Source: JBBKXP01 sp038323615 (GTDB taxonomy: Bacteria; Pseudomonadota; Alphaproteobacteria; Rhodobacterales; Rhodobacteraceae). Taken from it: a stretch of 13,499 nucleotides of DNA. The stretch's first letter is position 1, and each line of letters opens with the position of its first letter. Under the pieces are notes generated by a model, which was not told where the DNA came from, made no database searches, and saw only the letters and a program-made list of their open reading frames with translations. A program made the position numbers and the translations under genes. Where the stretch lies: the NCBI GenBank assembly GCA_038323615.1, contig JBBQHC010000083.1, positions 1-13,499 on the forward strand. Reading direction: 5' to 3'. This document shows positions 1 through 6,417 of the stretch, piece by piece.

Positions 1-347
1 ACACGGGCGGCGATTTCTTCTGCGCTATGCGGTCGGGCCTTGGATTTCAGCGGGAATTCAAGGTTGCCGCGCACGGTCAGGCGCGGGTAAAGCGAATATT
101 GCTGCAACACCAGCGCCACGTCGCGTTGCGCCGCGTTCATCCCCCCGACATCCTGCCCGTCGATCAGCACCTGACCCGTGGTCGGCTTTTCCAGCCCCGC
201 GATGATCCGCAAGGTCGTCGTCTTGCCCGCCCCGGTCTGACCCAGCAGCACGAAAAACTCGCCATCCCTGATGTCCAGATCCAGCCCCCGCAGCGCCCTT
301 GTGCCGCCATAGGTTTTGGTGACGCCGCGCAGGGAAATATCGGCCAT
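1..347 (-). CDS. ABC importer ATP-binding subunit 2 (5' part; runs off left edge)
   Basis: The N-terminal 115 residues of a MalK/UgpC-like ATPase that would energise the importer encoded upstream. Seen: Walker A G36-QTGAGKT-43, the Q-loop at about Q82-Q83 followed by YSLYP, and the typical opening MADISLRGVTKTYGG. The signature motif, Walker B and C-terminal regulatory domain lie outside the window. Its ATG overlaps the stop codon of the preceding ATPase gene as TGATG, so translational coupling is likely. It is the last visible gene of the minus-strand transporter operon. Two different ATPase genes in one CUT1-type operon suggest a heterodimeric motor, as in the glycerol importer GlpST of rhizobia. 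That pairing is an inference here. The family call is secure; the substrate is unknown. Confidence 0.93.
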   Translation of the reverse strand, partial: MADISLRGVTKTYGGTRALRGLDLDIRDGEFFVLLGQTGAGKTTTLRIIAGLEKPTTGQVLIDGQDVGGMNAAQRDVALVLQQYSLYPRLTVRGNLEFPLKSKARPHSAEEIAAR

Positions 348-1432
348 CAGCTTGCCTTTCGCAGGGCCATGCCGCTGGCCCGGTCAAAGAAATGTGCCTG
401 CGCGGTGTCGAGACCGACCCAGACCGCCTGCCCTTCGCCACTGACGAAACCGCTTTCGGTGCGTGCCCGCAACGTGGTGTTTCCGACCCGCACATCGACG
501 ATGTCATGCGAGCCGAGCGGTTCGATGTTCGTCACCTTGGCCGCCAGATGGCCAGCGGTTTCGCCATGCGCCAATGTGACCCCTTCGGGCCGGATACCCA
601 GCGATACCGCCTGCCCCGCCCCGACCCCGGCCAGCGGTTCGGCCCCAACCACAAAGGCGCCGCTGGCACCGCCCAGCGTCACGCCCTCGCCCGTCACCAC
701 CACGTCGGTCACGTTCATCACCGGGCTGCCGACAAACTGCGCGACGAACAGGTTAGCGGGGCGCAGATAGACCGCGTCGGGGGCGCCGATCTGCTGCAGC
801 ACGCCGTCGTGCATGATGACAATCCGATCGGCCAGGCTCATCGCCTCGATCTGATCGTGCGTCACATAGACCGAAGTCGATCCACGCGCGAGGTGCAACC
901 GCTTGATTTCGGCGCGCATTTCCTCGCGCAGCTTGGCGTCGAGCGAGCCGATCGGTTCATCCATCAGAAGCGCCTTGGGCCGACGCACCAGTGCACGCCC
1001 GATCGCCACCCGCTGCATATCGCCTCCCGAAAGCGCCGAGGGGCGCTTGCCGAGCAGCGGTGCGATCCGCAACACATCGGCCACCTCGCGCACCGCCTTT
1101 TCGCGGTCGTCCTTGTTCATCCGCACGGCCCGCAGCGGAAAGGCGATGTTTTCATAGACCGTCATATGCGGATAAAGCGAGAAGGACTGGAACACGAAAG
1201 CAATATCGCGGTCGGACGCTTGTTTACTCTGGACCTGCACGCCGTCGATGCTGATCGTCCCATCGGTCACCGACTCGAGACCCGCAATCGCCCGCAGCGT
1301 CGTCGTCTTGCCGCACCCGGATTGGCCCAGCATCACGACGAATTCGCCATCCTGGATCGTCAGGTTCAGGTCCTTGATCACCTGATTTGGGCCAAAGAAC
1401 TTCTGCACATCGTTCAGCACAATCTCGGCCAT
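347..1432 (-). CDS. ABC importer ATP-binding subunit 1 (MalK/UgpC-like, 361 aa)
   Basis: Full-length cytoplasmic ATPase of a CUT1-type importer. Visible in order: Walker A G36-QSGCGKT-43, Q-loop Q82, signature L134-SGGD-138, Walker B ending in D158-E159-P, D-loop S163-LD-165 and H-loop H192. After about residue 235 comes a C-terminal TOBE-like domain containing LGIRPEGVTL and a final FD..SG. The length of 361 residues is normal for the family. Oddities: the signature reads LSGGD instead of LSGGQ, and the segment after Walker B is IGSLDAKLR rather than the common LSNLDAKLR. The start codon overlaps the stop of the small membrane-protein gene (TGATG), and its own stop overlaps the next ATPase gene in the same way. 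It most likely pairs with the second ATPase. Family assignment is firm; the substrate is not determined. Confidence 0.96.
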   Translation of the reverse strand: MAEIVLNDVQKFFGPNQVIKDLNLTIQDGEFVVMLGQSGCGKTTTLRAIAGLESVTDGTISIDGVQVQSKQASDRDIAFVFQSFSLYPHMTVYENIAFPLRAVRMNKDDREKAVREVADVLRIAPLLGKRPSALSGGDMQRVAIGRALVRRPKALLMDEPIGSLDAKLREEMRAEIKRLHLARGSTSVYVTHDQIEAMSLADRIVIMHDGVLQQIGAPDAVYLRPANLFVAQFVGSPVMNVTDVVVTGEGVTLGGASGAFVVGAEPLAGVGAGQAVSLGIRPEGVTLAHGETAGHLAAKVTNIEPLGSHDIVDVRVGNTTLRARTESGFVSGEGQAVWVGLDTAQAHFFDRASGMALRKAS

Positions 1433-1635
1433 CAGAGGTCATCCTCGTCCATCGGTTCGGGGTCGGGGCCGATTTTCGAGGTGACCATAAAGGCGATCAG
1501 GCCGACAATCGTCATGGTCAGGCCGAAGCGGTGCAGGAACAAGCTCCACGGTTGAGACAGCGAGACGATGCCGAAGATCATCAGCGATTGCGCGGCGGGG
1601 ACGAGGTATTTTTGATTGGTGCTGCGAAAACTCAT
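1432..1635 (-). CDS. Small membrane protein of the ABC operon (67 aa)
   Basis: A 67-residue protein with two hydrophobic stretches, about residues 12-27 and 37-53, and an acidic C-terminal tail (PDPEPMDEDDL). It reads as a two-helix membrane protein with a charged tail. I do not recognise a family. The gene is supported by its position: its ATG overlaps the stop of permease B by four bases (ATGA), and its TGA overlaps the ATG of ATPase 1 (TGATG). It therefore sits inside a continuously coupled translation unit between permease and ATPases. Rhizobial glycerol importers carry a small membrane protein (GlpU, DUF2160) in a comparable position, but this sequence is shorter and does not resemble what I recall of that family. 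Possible roles are an accessory transporter subunit or an assembly or regulatory factor. This is inference from context only. Confidence 0.78.
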   Translation of the reverse strand: MSFRSTNQKYLVPAAQSLMIFGIVSLSQPWSLFLHRFGLTMTIVGLIAFMVTSKIGPDPEPMDEDDL

Positions 1636-2591
1636 TTGCGGATCGCCCCGAACGACATGCCGCGCAGCAGGTGGTTGCGCAACAGGAAGGTAAAGACCGC
1701 CACCGGGATCAGGAAAATCAGCGTGCCCGAGGCGATGACCGTCCAGTCGGGCAAGCCGCTGCCGACCTGAGACGGGATATAGGGCGGCGCCGTCTGGGCG
1801 TTGCGGTTGGTCATGATCAGGGCAAAGGCGTATTCGTTCCAGGCGGTGATAAAACAGAACACCGCCGTTGCCGCGATTCCGGTCATCGCCTCGGGCAGGA
1901 CGATCTTGAAAAACGCTTCCATCCGGGTATAGCCGTCGACCAATGCCGCCTCTTCGTACTCACGCGGAATTTCGTCGATAAAGCCTTTCATCAGCCAGAC
2001 ACTGAACGACAGGTTGAACGCGGTATAAAGGATGATCAGCCCCAGATGGGTGTCGTTCAGCCCGACAACCCGGTACATCAAAAACATCGGGATCGCGACG
2101 ACGACGGGGGGCAGCATCCGGGTGGACAGGATGAAGAACAGCCAGTCATCCTCGCCCTTGACCTTGAACCGGCTGAATCCATAGGCCGTCAACGTCCCCA
2201 TACTGACCGCCAAAAAGGTCGAAATCACCGAGACGATGATCGAATTGCTGAAGCGGTTCAGATAGCCCGACGCCTTGGCCGCGCCGTCCGGCCCGCGCAC
2301 CACCTTTTCGCCGCCGTCGAATACGGTCTGTTCCCACCACGGGGCGGCGGCGTATTCTTCCGGGCTGACCGGGTCGCGCAACTGGCTGCGCCGGGTCAGC
2401 AGTTTGACGAAGGGCGACAGCTCGGGCTCGAAAAAGACGGTCGGCGGCACGGTTGTCGCCAGACTGCGCGGTTTGAAGGCGGTCGAGCCGATCCAGTAAA
2501 TCGGCACCAGCATGACGAACAAAGCGACCAGCACCGCCGCAATAGCGATCCGGTTGCCGATGACCTCGCCCTTTGTCTGAACGGCGGCCAT
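1632..2591 (-). CDS. ABC importer permease B (MalG-like, 319 aa)
   Basis: Inner-membrane permease of the binding-protein-dependent (BPD) transport family. About six transmembrane segments can be read, near residues 15-37, 116-138, 150-174, 184-204, 236-258 and 284-304. The EAA coupling motif is at about 211-233 (EYEEAALVDG followed by FFKIVLP), which docks on the ATPase. The C-terminal LRGMSFGAIRK is typical of MalG-type subunits. The family is usually about 275-300 residues. The extra length lies in an unusually long periplasmic loop between the first two helices (about 38-115), rich in charged and aromatic residues. The start is an ATG one base after the stop of permease A. The end overlaps the small membrane-protein gene by four bases. 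Partner: permease A; substrate unknown. Confidence 0.95.
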   Translation of the reverse strand: MAAVQTKGEVIGNRIAIAAVLVALFVMLVPIYWIGSTAFKPRSLATTVPPTVFFEPELSPFVKLLTRRSQLRDPVSPEEYAAAPWWEQTVFDGGEKVVRGPDGAAKASGYLNRFSNSIIVSVISTFLAVSMGTLTAYGFSRFKVKGEDDWLFFILSTRMLPPVVVAIPMFLMYRVVGLNDTHLGLIILYTAFNLSFSVWLMKGFIDEIPREYEEAALVDGYTRMEAFFKIVLPEAMTGIAATAVFCFITAWNEYAFALIMTNRNAQTAPPYIPSQVGSGLPDWTVIASGTLIFLIPVAVFTFLLRNHLLRGMSFGAIRK

Positions 2592-2592
2592 C

Positions 2593-3498
2593 CTAGCGTT
2601 CCTTCACTTTATTCAGGTATTTCACGTAGATGTTGGTGATCGCCACGACCATGACCAGCACAATATAGGCGAAAGCCGACGACATGCCCGTCTGCCATTC
2701 CTGAAACGCCATCTTGTACAGCCGGATCGAAATCAGTTCGGTCGTCGGCTGGCTGGACAGGACATAGGCAAGGTCAAAGGTCTTGAACGCCTCCATCGTG
2801 CGAAAGATGATCGCGATCATCAGGATCGGCGCGACCAGCGGCAGGGTGATGCGGAAAAAGGTGTAAAAGCTGCCCGCACGATCAATTTCCGCCGCCTCGT
2901 ACAAATGCTTTGGCACCGCTGACAGACCGGCCAGCGATAACAGCATGACAAACGGTGCCCACATCCAGATATCGACGATGGCGATGGCGTAAAGCGCGAT
3001 GTCGGGGCGGGCCAGCCATTCGAAATTTCCCAGCCCAAGAAAGTAATTGATGATCCCGAAATTGGGATCGTAGAGCAGTTTCCAGAACAGCCCGACCACC
3101 GCCATCGACATCATCATTGGCAGCAGCAGCAGCGTGGTGATCAGCCCCTTGGCCGGGATCTTGCGGTTCAGCAACATCGCCAAACCGAAACCGACGATCA
3201 CCTGCCCGGTCACCGAAATCAGGACGTATTTGGCAGTGATCGTAAAGTTCGACCAGATGTAGGGGTCGGACAGCAATTCGCGGTAATTGGCGAGTCCGAC
3301 AAAGTTCGGCGCGGCTGGGGTCGAGGCGCGGAAATCGGTGAATGAATAACCCAGGCTCCAGAGCAGCGGAAAAATGTTGAAGATGATCAGGAACGCGATC
3401 GTCGGGATGATGAACAGATTGCGGATCGCGATATCGGACAGTCCACGGGACGCAGCGCGCGATTTGGGATCAAGGCGGGTCATCACGGTGCTGGTCAA
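2593..3498 (-). CDS. ABC importer permease A (MalF-like, 301 aa, TTG start)
   Basis: Inner-membrane permease of the BPD transport family with about six transmembrane segments, near residues 28-50, 86-110, 119-142, 166-190, 219-237 and 270-291. The EAA loop lies at about 200-220 (LYEAAEIDRAGS then FFRITLP). It forms the membrane pore with permease B. The start is set at a TTG because a good ribosome binding sequence, GAGAGAGG (3508-3515), lies nine bases upstream. An in-frame ATG five codons later (3483) has no matching Shine-Dalgarno sequence and would remove only MTSTV. The gene follows the binding-protein gene after a 106-base gap containing a strong hairpin. Family call is firm; the exact start is less so. 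Confidence 0.94.
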   Translation of the reverse strand: MTSTVMTRLDPKSRAASRGLSDIAIRNLFIIPTIAFLIIFNIFPLLWSLGYSFTDFRASTPAAPNFVGLANYRELLSDPYIWSNFTITAKYVLISVTGQVIVGFGLAMLLNRKIPAKGLITTLLLLPMMMSMAVVGLFWKLLYDPNFGIINYFLGLGNFEWLARPDIALYAIAIVDIWMWAPFVMLLSLAGLSAVPKHLYEAAEIDRAGSFYTFFRITLPLVAPILMIAIIFRTMEAFKTFDLAYVLSSQPTTELISIRLYKMAFQEWQTGMSSAFAYIVLVMVVAITNIYVKYLNKVKER

Positions 3499-3507
3499 AA
3501 TCTGGTG

Positions 3508-3515
3508 CCTCTCTC
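3508..3515 (-). promoter_or_regulatory. Ribosome binding site deciding the TTG start of permease A
   Basis: On the minus strand this reads GAGAGAGG, nine bases before the TTG at 3498. It is 24 bases from the alternative ATG at 3483, too far to serve it. A weak TTG start after a strong binding-protein gene would keep permease output low relative to the binding protein. That consequence is inference. Confidence 0.6.
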
Positions 3516-3564
3516 GCAGGACTGCCGATGACTGACGTCGAGGTCAGATGTTTCTTGTTGAGAA

Positions 3565-3588
3565 AGGGGGCGGCGTGGACCGCCCCCT
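3565..3588 (-). terminator. Intercistronic stem-loop after the binding-protein gene
   Basis: A perfect 9-bp GC-rich inverted repeat, AGGGGGCGG and CCGCCCCCT, with a six-base loop. It lies 17 bases beyond the stop codon of the binding-protein gene and upstream of permease A. On the minus strand it is followed by TTTCTC rather than a long U tract. It may therefore act as a partial terminator or as a 3' stabiliser of the binding-protein message. Such elements commonly make binding protein more abundant than the membrane subunits. Confidence 0.75.
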
Positions 3589-3604
3589 CTATCGGTCCGA
3601 TGGC

Positions 3605-4918
3605 CTATTGATTGACGCGACCGTATTTGACGAAAGTCTCGTTCCAGTCGGCGGCCAACCCATCCAGCGTTTCCTGCGCGGTGCCTTCACCACCGACAAT
3701 GAACGGGTACAGGCGCCGGTTCGCTGCGGTTAGCAGTTCGGCGAATTCGGGAACCGCCCAGAAATCCTTGACCACGAACATCGTTTGATAGAACGCCTCG
3801 TTATAGGGCGTCGCGGTGCGGAACTCTTCGCTTTCCAGCACGGCGGCGCTGGCGGTATAGCCACCCAGTTCGGCCCAGCGTTTCTGCACATCGTCACGAA
3901 TGAACCACTCGAGGAATTTCATCGATTCTTCTTGCTTGTCCGAATAGCTGACGATCGAAATCCCCTGCCCGCCCAATGCGGCGAATTTCGCCCCCGTCGG
4001 TCCGGCGGGGTTTGAGAAAAATCCGGTATTGGCGGCGTTCGGGTTCGTCGCCTCGTTCAGCAGCGCCGGGAAAAAGGCGAAATAGTTCATCGACATTGCC
4101 GCAAGGTTTTCGGTAATCGCCTGATTGTTTTCGACAAAGAACGTCTTGGCCCAACCCGGCGGAGTGTAGGAATACAGCCGCTTGTAATCTTCCAGCGCTT
4201 GCACCGCCTCGGGCGAGTTGATGTAGCCGTCAACTTCGTAGGTTTCGAAATTGCCCAGTTCCGCACCGTAAGAAAAGATCGCGTTTTCCACACCCATGAC
4301 GAGGGCGTCATACGAGTTGTCGGTGTAGATCGCGACGCCGTAACGACCCTCATCAGGGCGATTAAAGAATTCAGCGATGTCGAGCAGTTGCGCCCATGTT
4401 TCAGGCGGAGCGAGGTCATAGCCGTATTTGGTTTTGAAAGCCTCCATTTCGGCCGGATCTTCGAACCAGTCCTTGCGATAGGACCAACCCACCGCATCAC
4501 CTTCGGCGGGAACGGCCCAGTAGGTGCCCGAATTGCCGGGATATTCGGCATAGTATTTTACCGTTGCCGGGGCCATGATCTCGGCCACATTGTTGGCAGC
4601 GAAAAAGTCAGTCAGGTTGACATAATGGCCGCCTTCTGACGCCGCACCCAGCCACTGGCTGTCGCCAACGATCATGTCATAGGCCGATCCCTTGGCGTTG
4701 AATTCGGTGAATGCCTTGGTCTGAAAATCCGACCACGGCGTGGTTTCGACCAGAATCTCGACGCCGGTTTCGGCCTCGTATTCATTGACCAGTTCCTGCA
4801 GATAATTCGCCGGATCCCACTCCGCCCAAAAAATAACGAGGTCTTGCGCGCTGGCATGGGTCGCGCCCAATGCCGAAATTGCAGCACCGGCCAACAGGCC
4901 TGTCAGTTTGCTTTTCAT
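3605..4918 (-). CDS. ABC importer periplasmic substrate-binding protein (437 aa)
   Basis: Extracytoplasmic binding protein of the family-1 (MalE/UgpB-like) type, delivering substrate to the permease pair encoded next. Residues 1-24 form a Sec signal peptide: MKSK, a hydrophobic core, then HASA before Q25, with no lipobox cysteine, so a soluble periplasmic protein is expected. The mature part starts DLVIFWAEWDPANYLQELVNEYEAETG, the usual first strand and helix of these proteins. Toward the C-terminus the stretch EESMKFLEWFIRDDVQKRWAE is the typical SBP_bac_1 hinge-proximal pattern. The length of 437 residues is typical. The start is supported by GGGAGGA about nine bases upstream (4928-4934). 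It is the first gene of the minus-strand operon and diverges from the catabolic operon at 5213. The ligand cannot be read from sequence. The many Trp/Tyr residues are compatible with a sugar-like ligand but do not prove it. Confidence 0.94.
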   Translation of the reverse strand: MKSKLTGLLAGAAISALGATHASAQDLVIFWAEWDPANYLQELVNEYEAETGVEILVETTPWSDFQTKAFTEFNAKGSAYDMIVGDSQWLGAASEGGHYVNLTDFFAANNVAEIMAPATVKYYAEYPGNSGTYWAVPAEGDAVGWSYRKDWFEDPAEMEAFKTKYGYDLAPPETWAQLLDIAEFFNRPDEGRYGVAIYTDNSYDALVMGVENAIFSYGAELGNFETYEVDGYINSPEAVQALEDYKRLYSYTPPGWAKTFFVENNQAITENLAAMSMNYFAFFPALLNEATNPNAANTGFFSNPAGPTGAKFAALGGQGISIVSYSDKQEESMKFLEWFIRDDVQKRWAELGGYTASAAVLESEEFRTATPYNEAFYQTMFVVKDFWAVPEFAELLTAANRRLYPFIVGGEGTAQETLDGLAADWNETFVKYGRVNQ

Positions 4919-5021
4919 GTGTCAGAGTCCTCCCTAAACCCTTGGGTCCACGCGCCGCTCCACCAGCGCGGCCGGTCAATCAGGCCCGGCAAGGGGGTCA
5001 GAACCCTGCACCCCCGCAGAA

Positions 5022-5038
5022 AATTGGTAATACCAGAT
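5022..5038. promoter_or_regulatory. Putative GntR/FadR-type operator O1
   Basis: The sequence AATTGGTAATACCAGAT is an inverted repeat around A5030, with perfect TGGTA/TACCA core arms. TGGT-N(1-3)-ACCA palindromes are the usual operators of the FadR subfamily of GntR repressors. It overlaps the candidate -10 region of the minus-strand transporter promoter, a position suited to repression. Its right half (ACCAGAT) is identical to that of the second site at 5168-5186. No regulator gene is present in the window. Confidence 0.6.
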
Positions 5039-5053
5039 GAAAGGGTGAGTCAA
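5027..5053 (-). promoter_or_regulatory. Candidate promoter for the transporter operon
   Basis: On the minus strand, TTGACT (5053-5048) is a close match to the -35 consensus, and TATTAC (5032-5027) is a possible -10 with a short 15-base spacer. The -10 part falls inside operator O1. The -35 match is good, but the -10 assignment is weak because of the spacing. The region is in the right place, about 110 bases upstream of the binding-protein ATG. Confidence 0.4.
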
Positions 5054-5100
5054 GTCTGGTCTTGGTTCTGCAATGCAGCATGATTTAAGCGGTTTAGCCT

Positions 5101-5129
5101 TTGCCAAATGCGTTCATCGGGGGCAGAAT
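5101..5129 (+). promoter_or_regulatory. Candidate promoter for the Tm-1-like/PEP-hydrolase operon
   Basis: TTGCCA (5101-5106) and CAGAAT (5124-5129) are separated by 17 bases, giving imperfect -35 and -10 matches. Initiation near 5136 would place operator O2 about 30-50 bases into the transcript. This is weak pattern evidence supported by the position in the divergent gap. Confidence 0.35.
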
Positions 5130-5151
5130 GGCATCGACGCGGTGTGCCATT
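5127..5151. repeat. Inverted repeat AATGGCA/TGCCATT in the divergent gap
   Basis: Perfect 7-base arms at 5127-5133 and 5145-5151 with an 11-base spacer. A second pair of arms, GCCAAATG (5103-5110) and CATTTGGC (5148-5155), overlaps the right arm, so two alternative pairings share one strand. It could be an operator for another regulator or a leader structure. Function is not shown. Confidence 0.35.
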
Positions 5152-5167
5152 TGGCTGCCGGATGCGA

Positions 5168-5186
5168 AATCTGGCCTGACCAGATT
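5168..5186. promoter_or_regulatory. Putative GntR/FadR-type operator O2
   Basis: AATCTGGCCTGACCAGATT has perfect 7-base arms (AATCTGG/CCAGATT); counted as 9-base arms around T5177, eight of nine positions are symmetric. Aligned on the centre with O1, the right half-site ACCAGAT is identical and the left TGG core is conserved. It lies 27 bases upstream of the chosen start of the Tm-1-like gene, so a bound repressor could block transcription or initiation of the rightward operon. A further half-site-like TCTGGT is at 5055-5060. Confidence 0.6.
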
Positions 5187-5202
5187 GGTCGAAACAGGCA
5201 GT

Positions 5203-5209
5203 GAGGGGG
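5203..5209 (+). promoter_or_regulatory. Ribosome binding site deciding the GTG start at 5213
   Basis: GAGGGGG lies just upstream of the GTG at 5213; GAGG is six bases from it. The earlier in-frame GTG at 5201 overlaps this Shine-Dalgarno sequence and has no good one of its own. The later start also puts the family's conserved N-terminus (KVFVVGTADTK) directly at the beginning of the protein. Confidence 0.6.
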
Positions 5210-5212
5210 CAC

Positions 5213-6406
5213 GTGGGCAAAGTTTTCGTCGTCGGCACAGCCGACACCAAAGCGGCCGAAATTGCCTATGTCGCCGATCTGCTGGGCGCGGCGATCCCGG
5301 CGCTGGGCGTCATCGATCTGGGCACCCGAACGCCCGACATGACCCCGGACATCACTGCCGGCGTCGTCGCGGCCTGTCACCCGGATGGGCCGGGTTTCCT
5401 GCAATGGGGCGACCGCGGGCAGGTCGTGGCGGCGATGGGAGTCGCCTTTGCCAATTGGTGCGCTGTCAACGCCGCCGAAATCAATGGCATCATCGGTTTG
5501 GGGGGCGGCGGCGGCACGGCGATGATCTGCGCCGGGATGCGCACCCTGCCACTGGGCGTGCCCAAGGTCATGGTATCGACCCTCGCTTCAGGCGACGTCG
5601 CCCCCTATGTCGATATTTCCGACATCATCATGGTCCCTGCCGTCACCGATCTGGCCGGGCTGAACCGGGTCAGCCGGATCATTTTGCACAACGCCGCCCA
5701 GGCCCTGATCGGCATGGTCACGACCCGCCCCGACAGACAGGCGGATGCCAAGCCTGCCATCGGCCTGACGATGTTCGGCGTCACCACCCCCGCCGTCATG
5801 GCGATCACAGATGCCTTGCGCCACCGTTTCGACCCGCTGGTGTTTCACGCCACCGGCACCGGCGGCCGGGCGATGGAGGCGCTGGCCGCCCAAGGACACC
5901 TCGCCGGGATCATCGACATCACCACGACCGAAATCGCCGATCTGCTGGTCGGCGGCGTGCTGGCCTGCGCGCCGACCCGGCTGGACGTGGTGGCGCAGAC
6001 CGGCCTGCCGTGGGTCGGATCGCTGGGGGCGTTGGACATGGTCAACTTCTGGGCCCCCGACACCGTGCCCGACAGGTTCCGCGACCGCCTGTTCTATCAT
6101 CACAACGCCAATGTCACCCTGATACGCACGACGCCGGATGAATCTGCCCGGATCGGCGCCTGGCTCGCCGCCAAGCTGAACACCTGCGACGGCCCGGTGC
6201 GCCTGCTGATCCCGGAACTGGGCGTGTCCGCTCTTGATACCAAAGGCGGCCCGTTTCATGACCCGACCGCCAATGCCGCACTTTTTGGCGTGATCACACG
6301 TGACTTGCGCCAGACCGCCAATCGCCGGATCATCACCGCACCACTGCACATCAACGATCCGGCCTTTGCCGCGCTTGCCTGTGAAACCTTTTTGTCCCTG
6401 ATCTGA
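5213..6406 (+). CDS. Tm-1-like ATP-binding domain protein (UPF0261, 397 aa)
   Basis: A member of the UPF0261/Tm-1-like family. The chosen GTG start gives a 397-residue protein, close to the family's usual length of about 400. Visible family marks: N-terminal KVFVVGTADTKAAE (G8-K13), the glycine-rich GLGGGGGT at 95-102, HATGTGGRAME at 212-222 and DITTTEIAD at 235-243. No signal peptide or membrane segment is visible, so it is cytoplasmic. The best-known relative is the N-terminal domain of tomato Tm-1, which binds nucleotide and inhibits tobamovirus replication. The bacterial reaction is not established, and a metabolic role is suggested only by context. The next gene encodes what is the C-terminal half of the plant protein. 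It is first in a four-gene operon and is probably controlled by O2. Confidence 0.9.
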   Translation: MGKVFVVGTADTKAAEIAYVADLLGAAIPALGVIDLGTRTPDMTPDITAGVVAACHPDGPGFLQWGDRGQVVAAMGVAFANWCAVNAAEINGIIGLGGGGGTAMICAGMRTLPLGVPKVMVSTLASGDVAPYVDISDIIMVPAVTDLAGLNRVSRIILHNAAQALIGMVTTRPDRQADAKPAIGLTMFGVTTPAVMAITDALRHRFDPLVFHATGTGGRAMEALAAQGHLAGIIDITTTEIADLLVGGVLACAPTRLDVVAQTGLPWVGSLGALDMVNFWAPDTVPDRFRDRLFYHHNANVTLIRTTPDESARIGAWLAAKLNTCDGPVRLLIPELGVSALDTKGGPFHDPTANAALFGVITRDLRQTANRRIITAPLHINDPAFAALACETFLSLI

Positions 6407-6417
6407 AAGCCCCCTTT

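Noticed and set aside
392..1555. Long plus-strand open frame opposite the ATPase and small membrane-protein genes
   Set aside because: It is rich in Arg, His, Gln and Pro, has no recognisable domain and lies opposite genes with complete motifs. Such frames arise from high GC content. The same applies to the plus-strand frame at 1671-2639 and the minus-strand frames at 5588-6349, 7164-8024, 8094-8948 and 11436-12743.
1432..1635. DUF2160/GlpU identity for the small membrane protein, making the first importer a glycerol transporter
   Set aside because: The protein is shorter and its sequence does not resemble the pattern I recall for that family. The binding protein is also shorter than the glycerol-binding GlpV. 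Only the general operon plan is shared.
5068..5078. CTGCAATGCAG palindrome upstream of the candidate leftward -35
   Set aside because: It is perfect but short and isolated, with no second copy; it is not enough to claim an operator.
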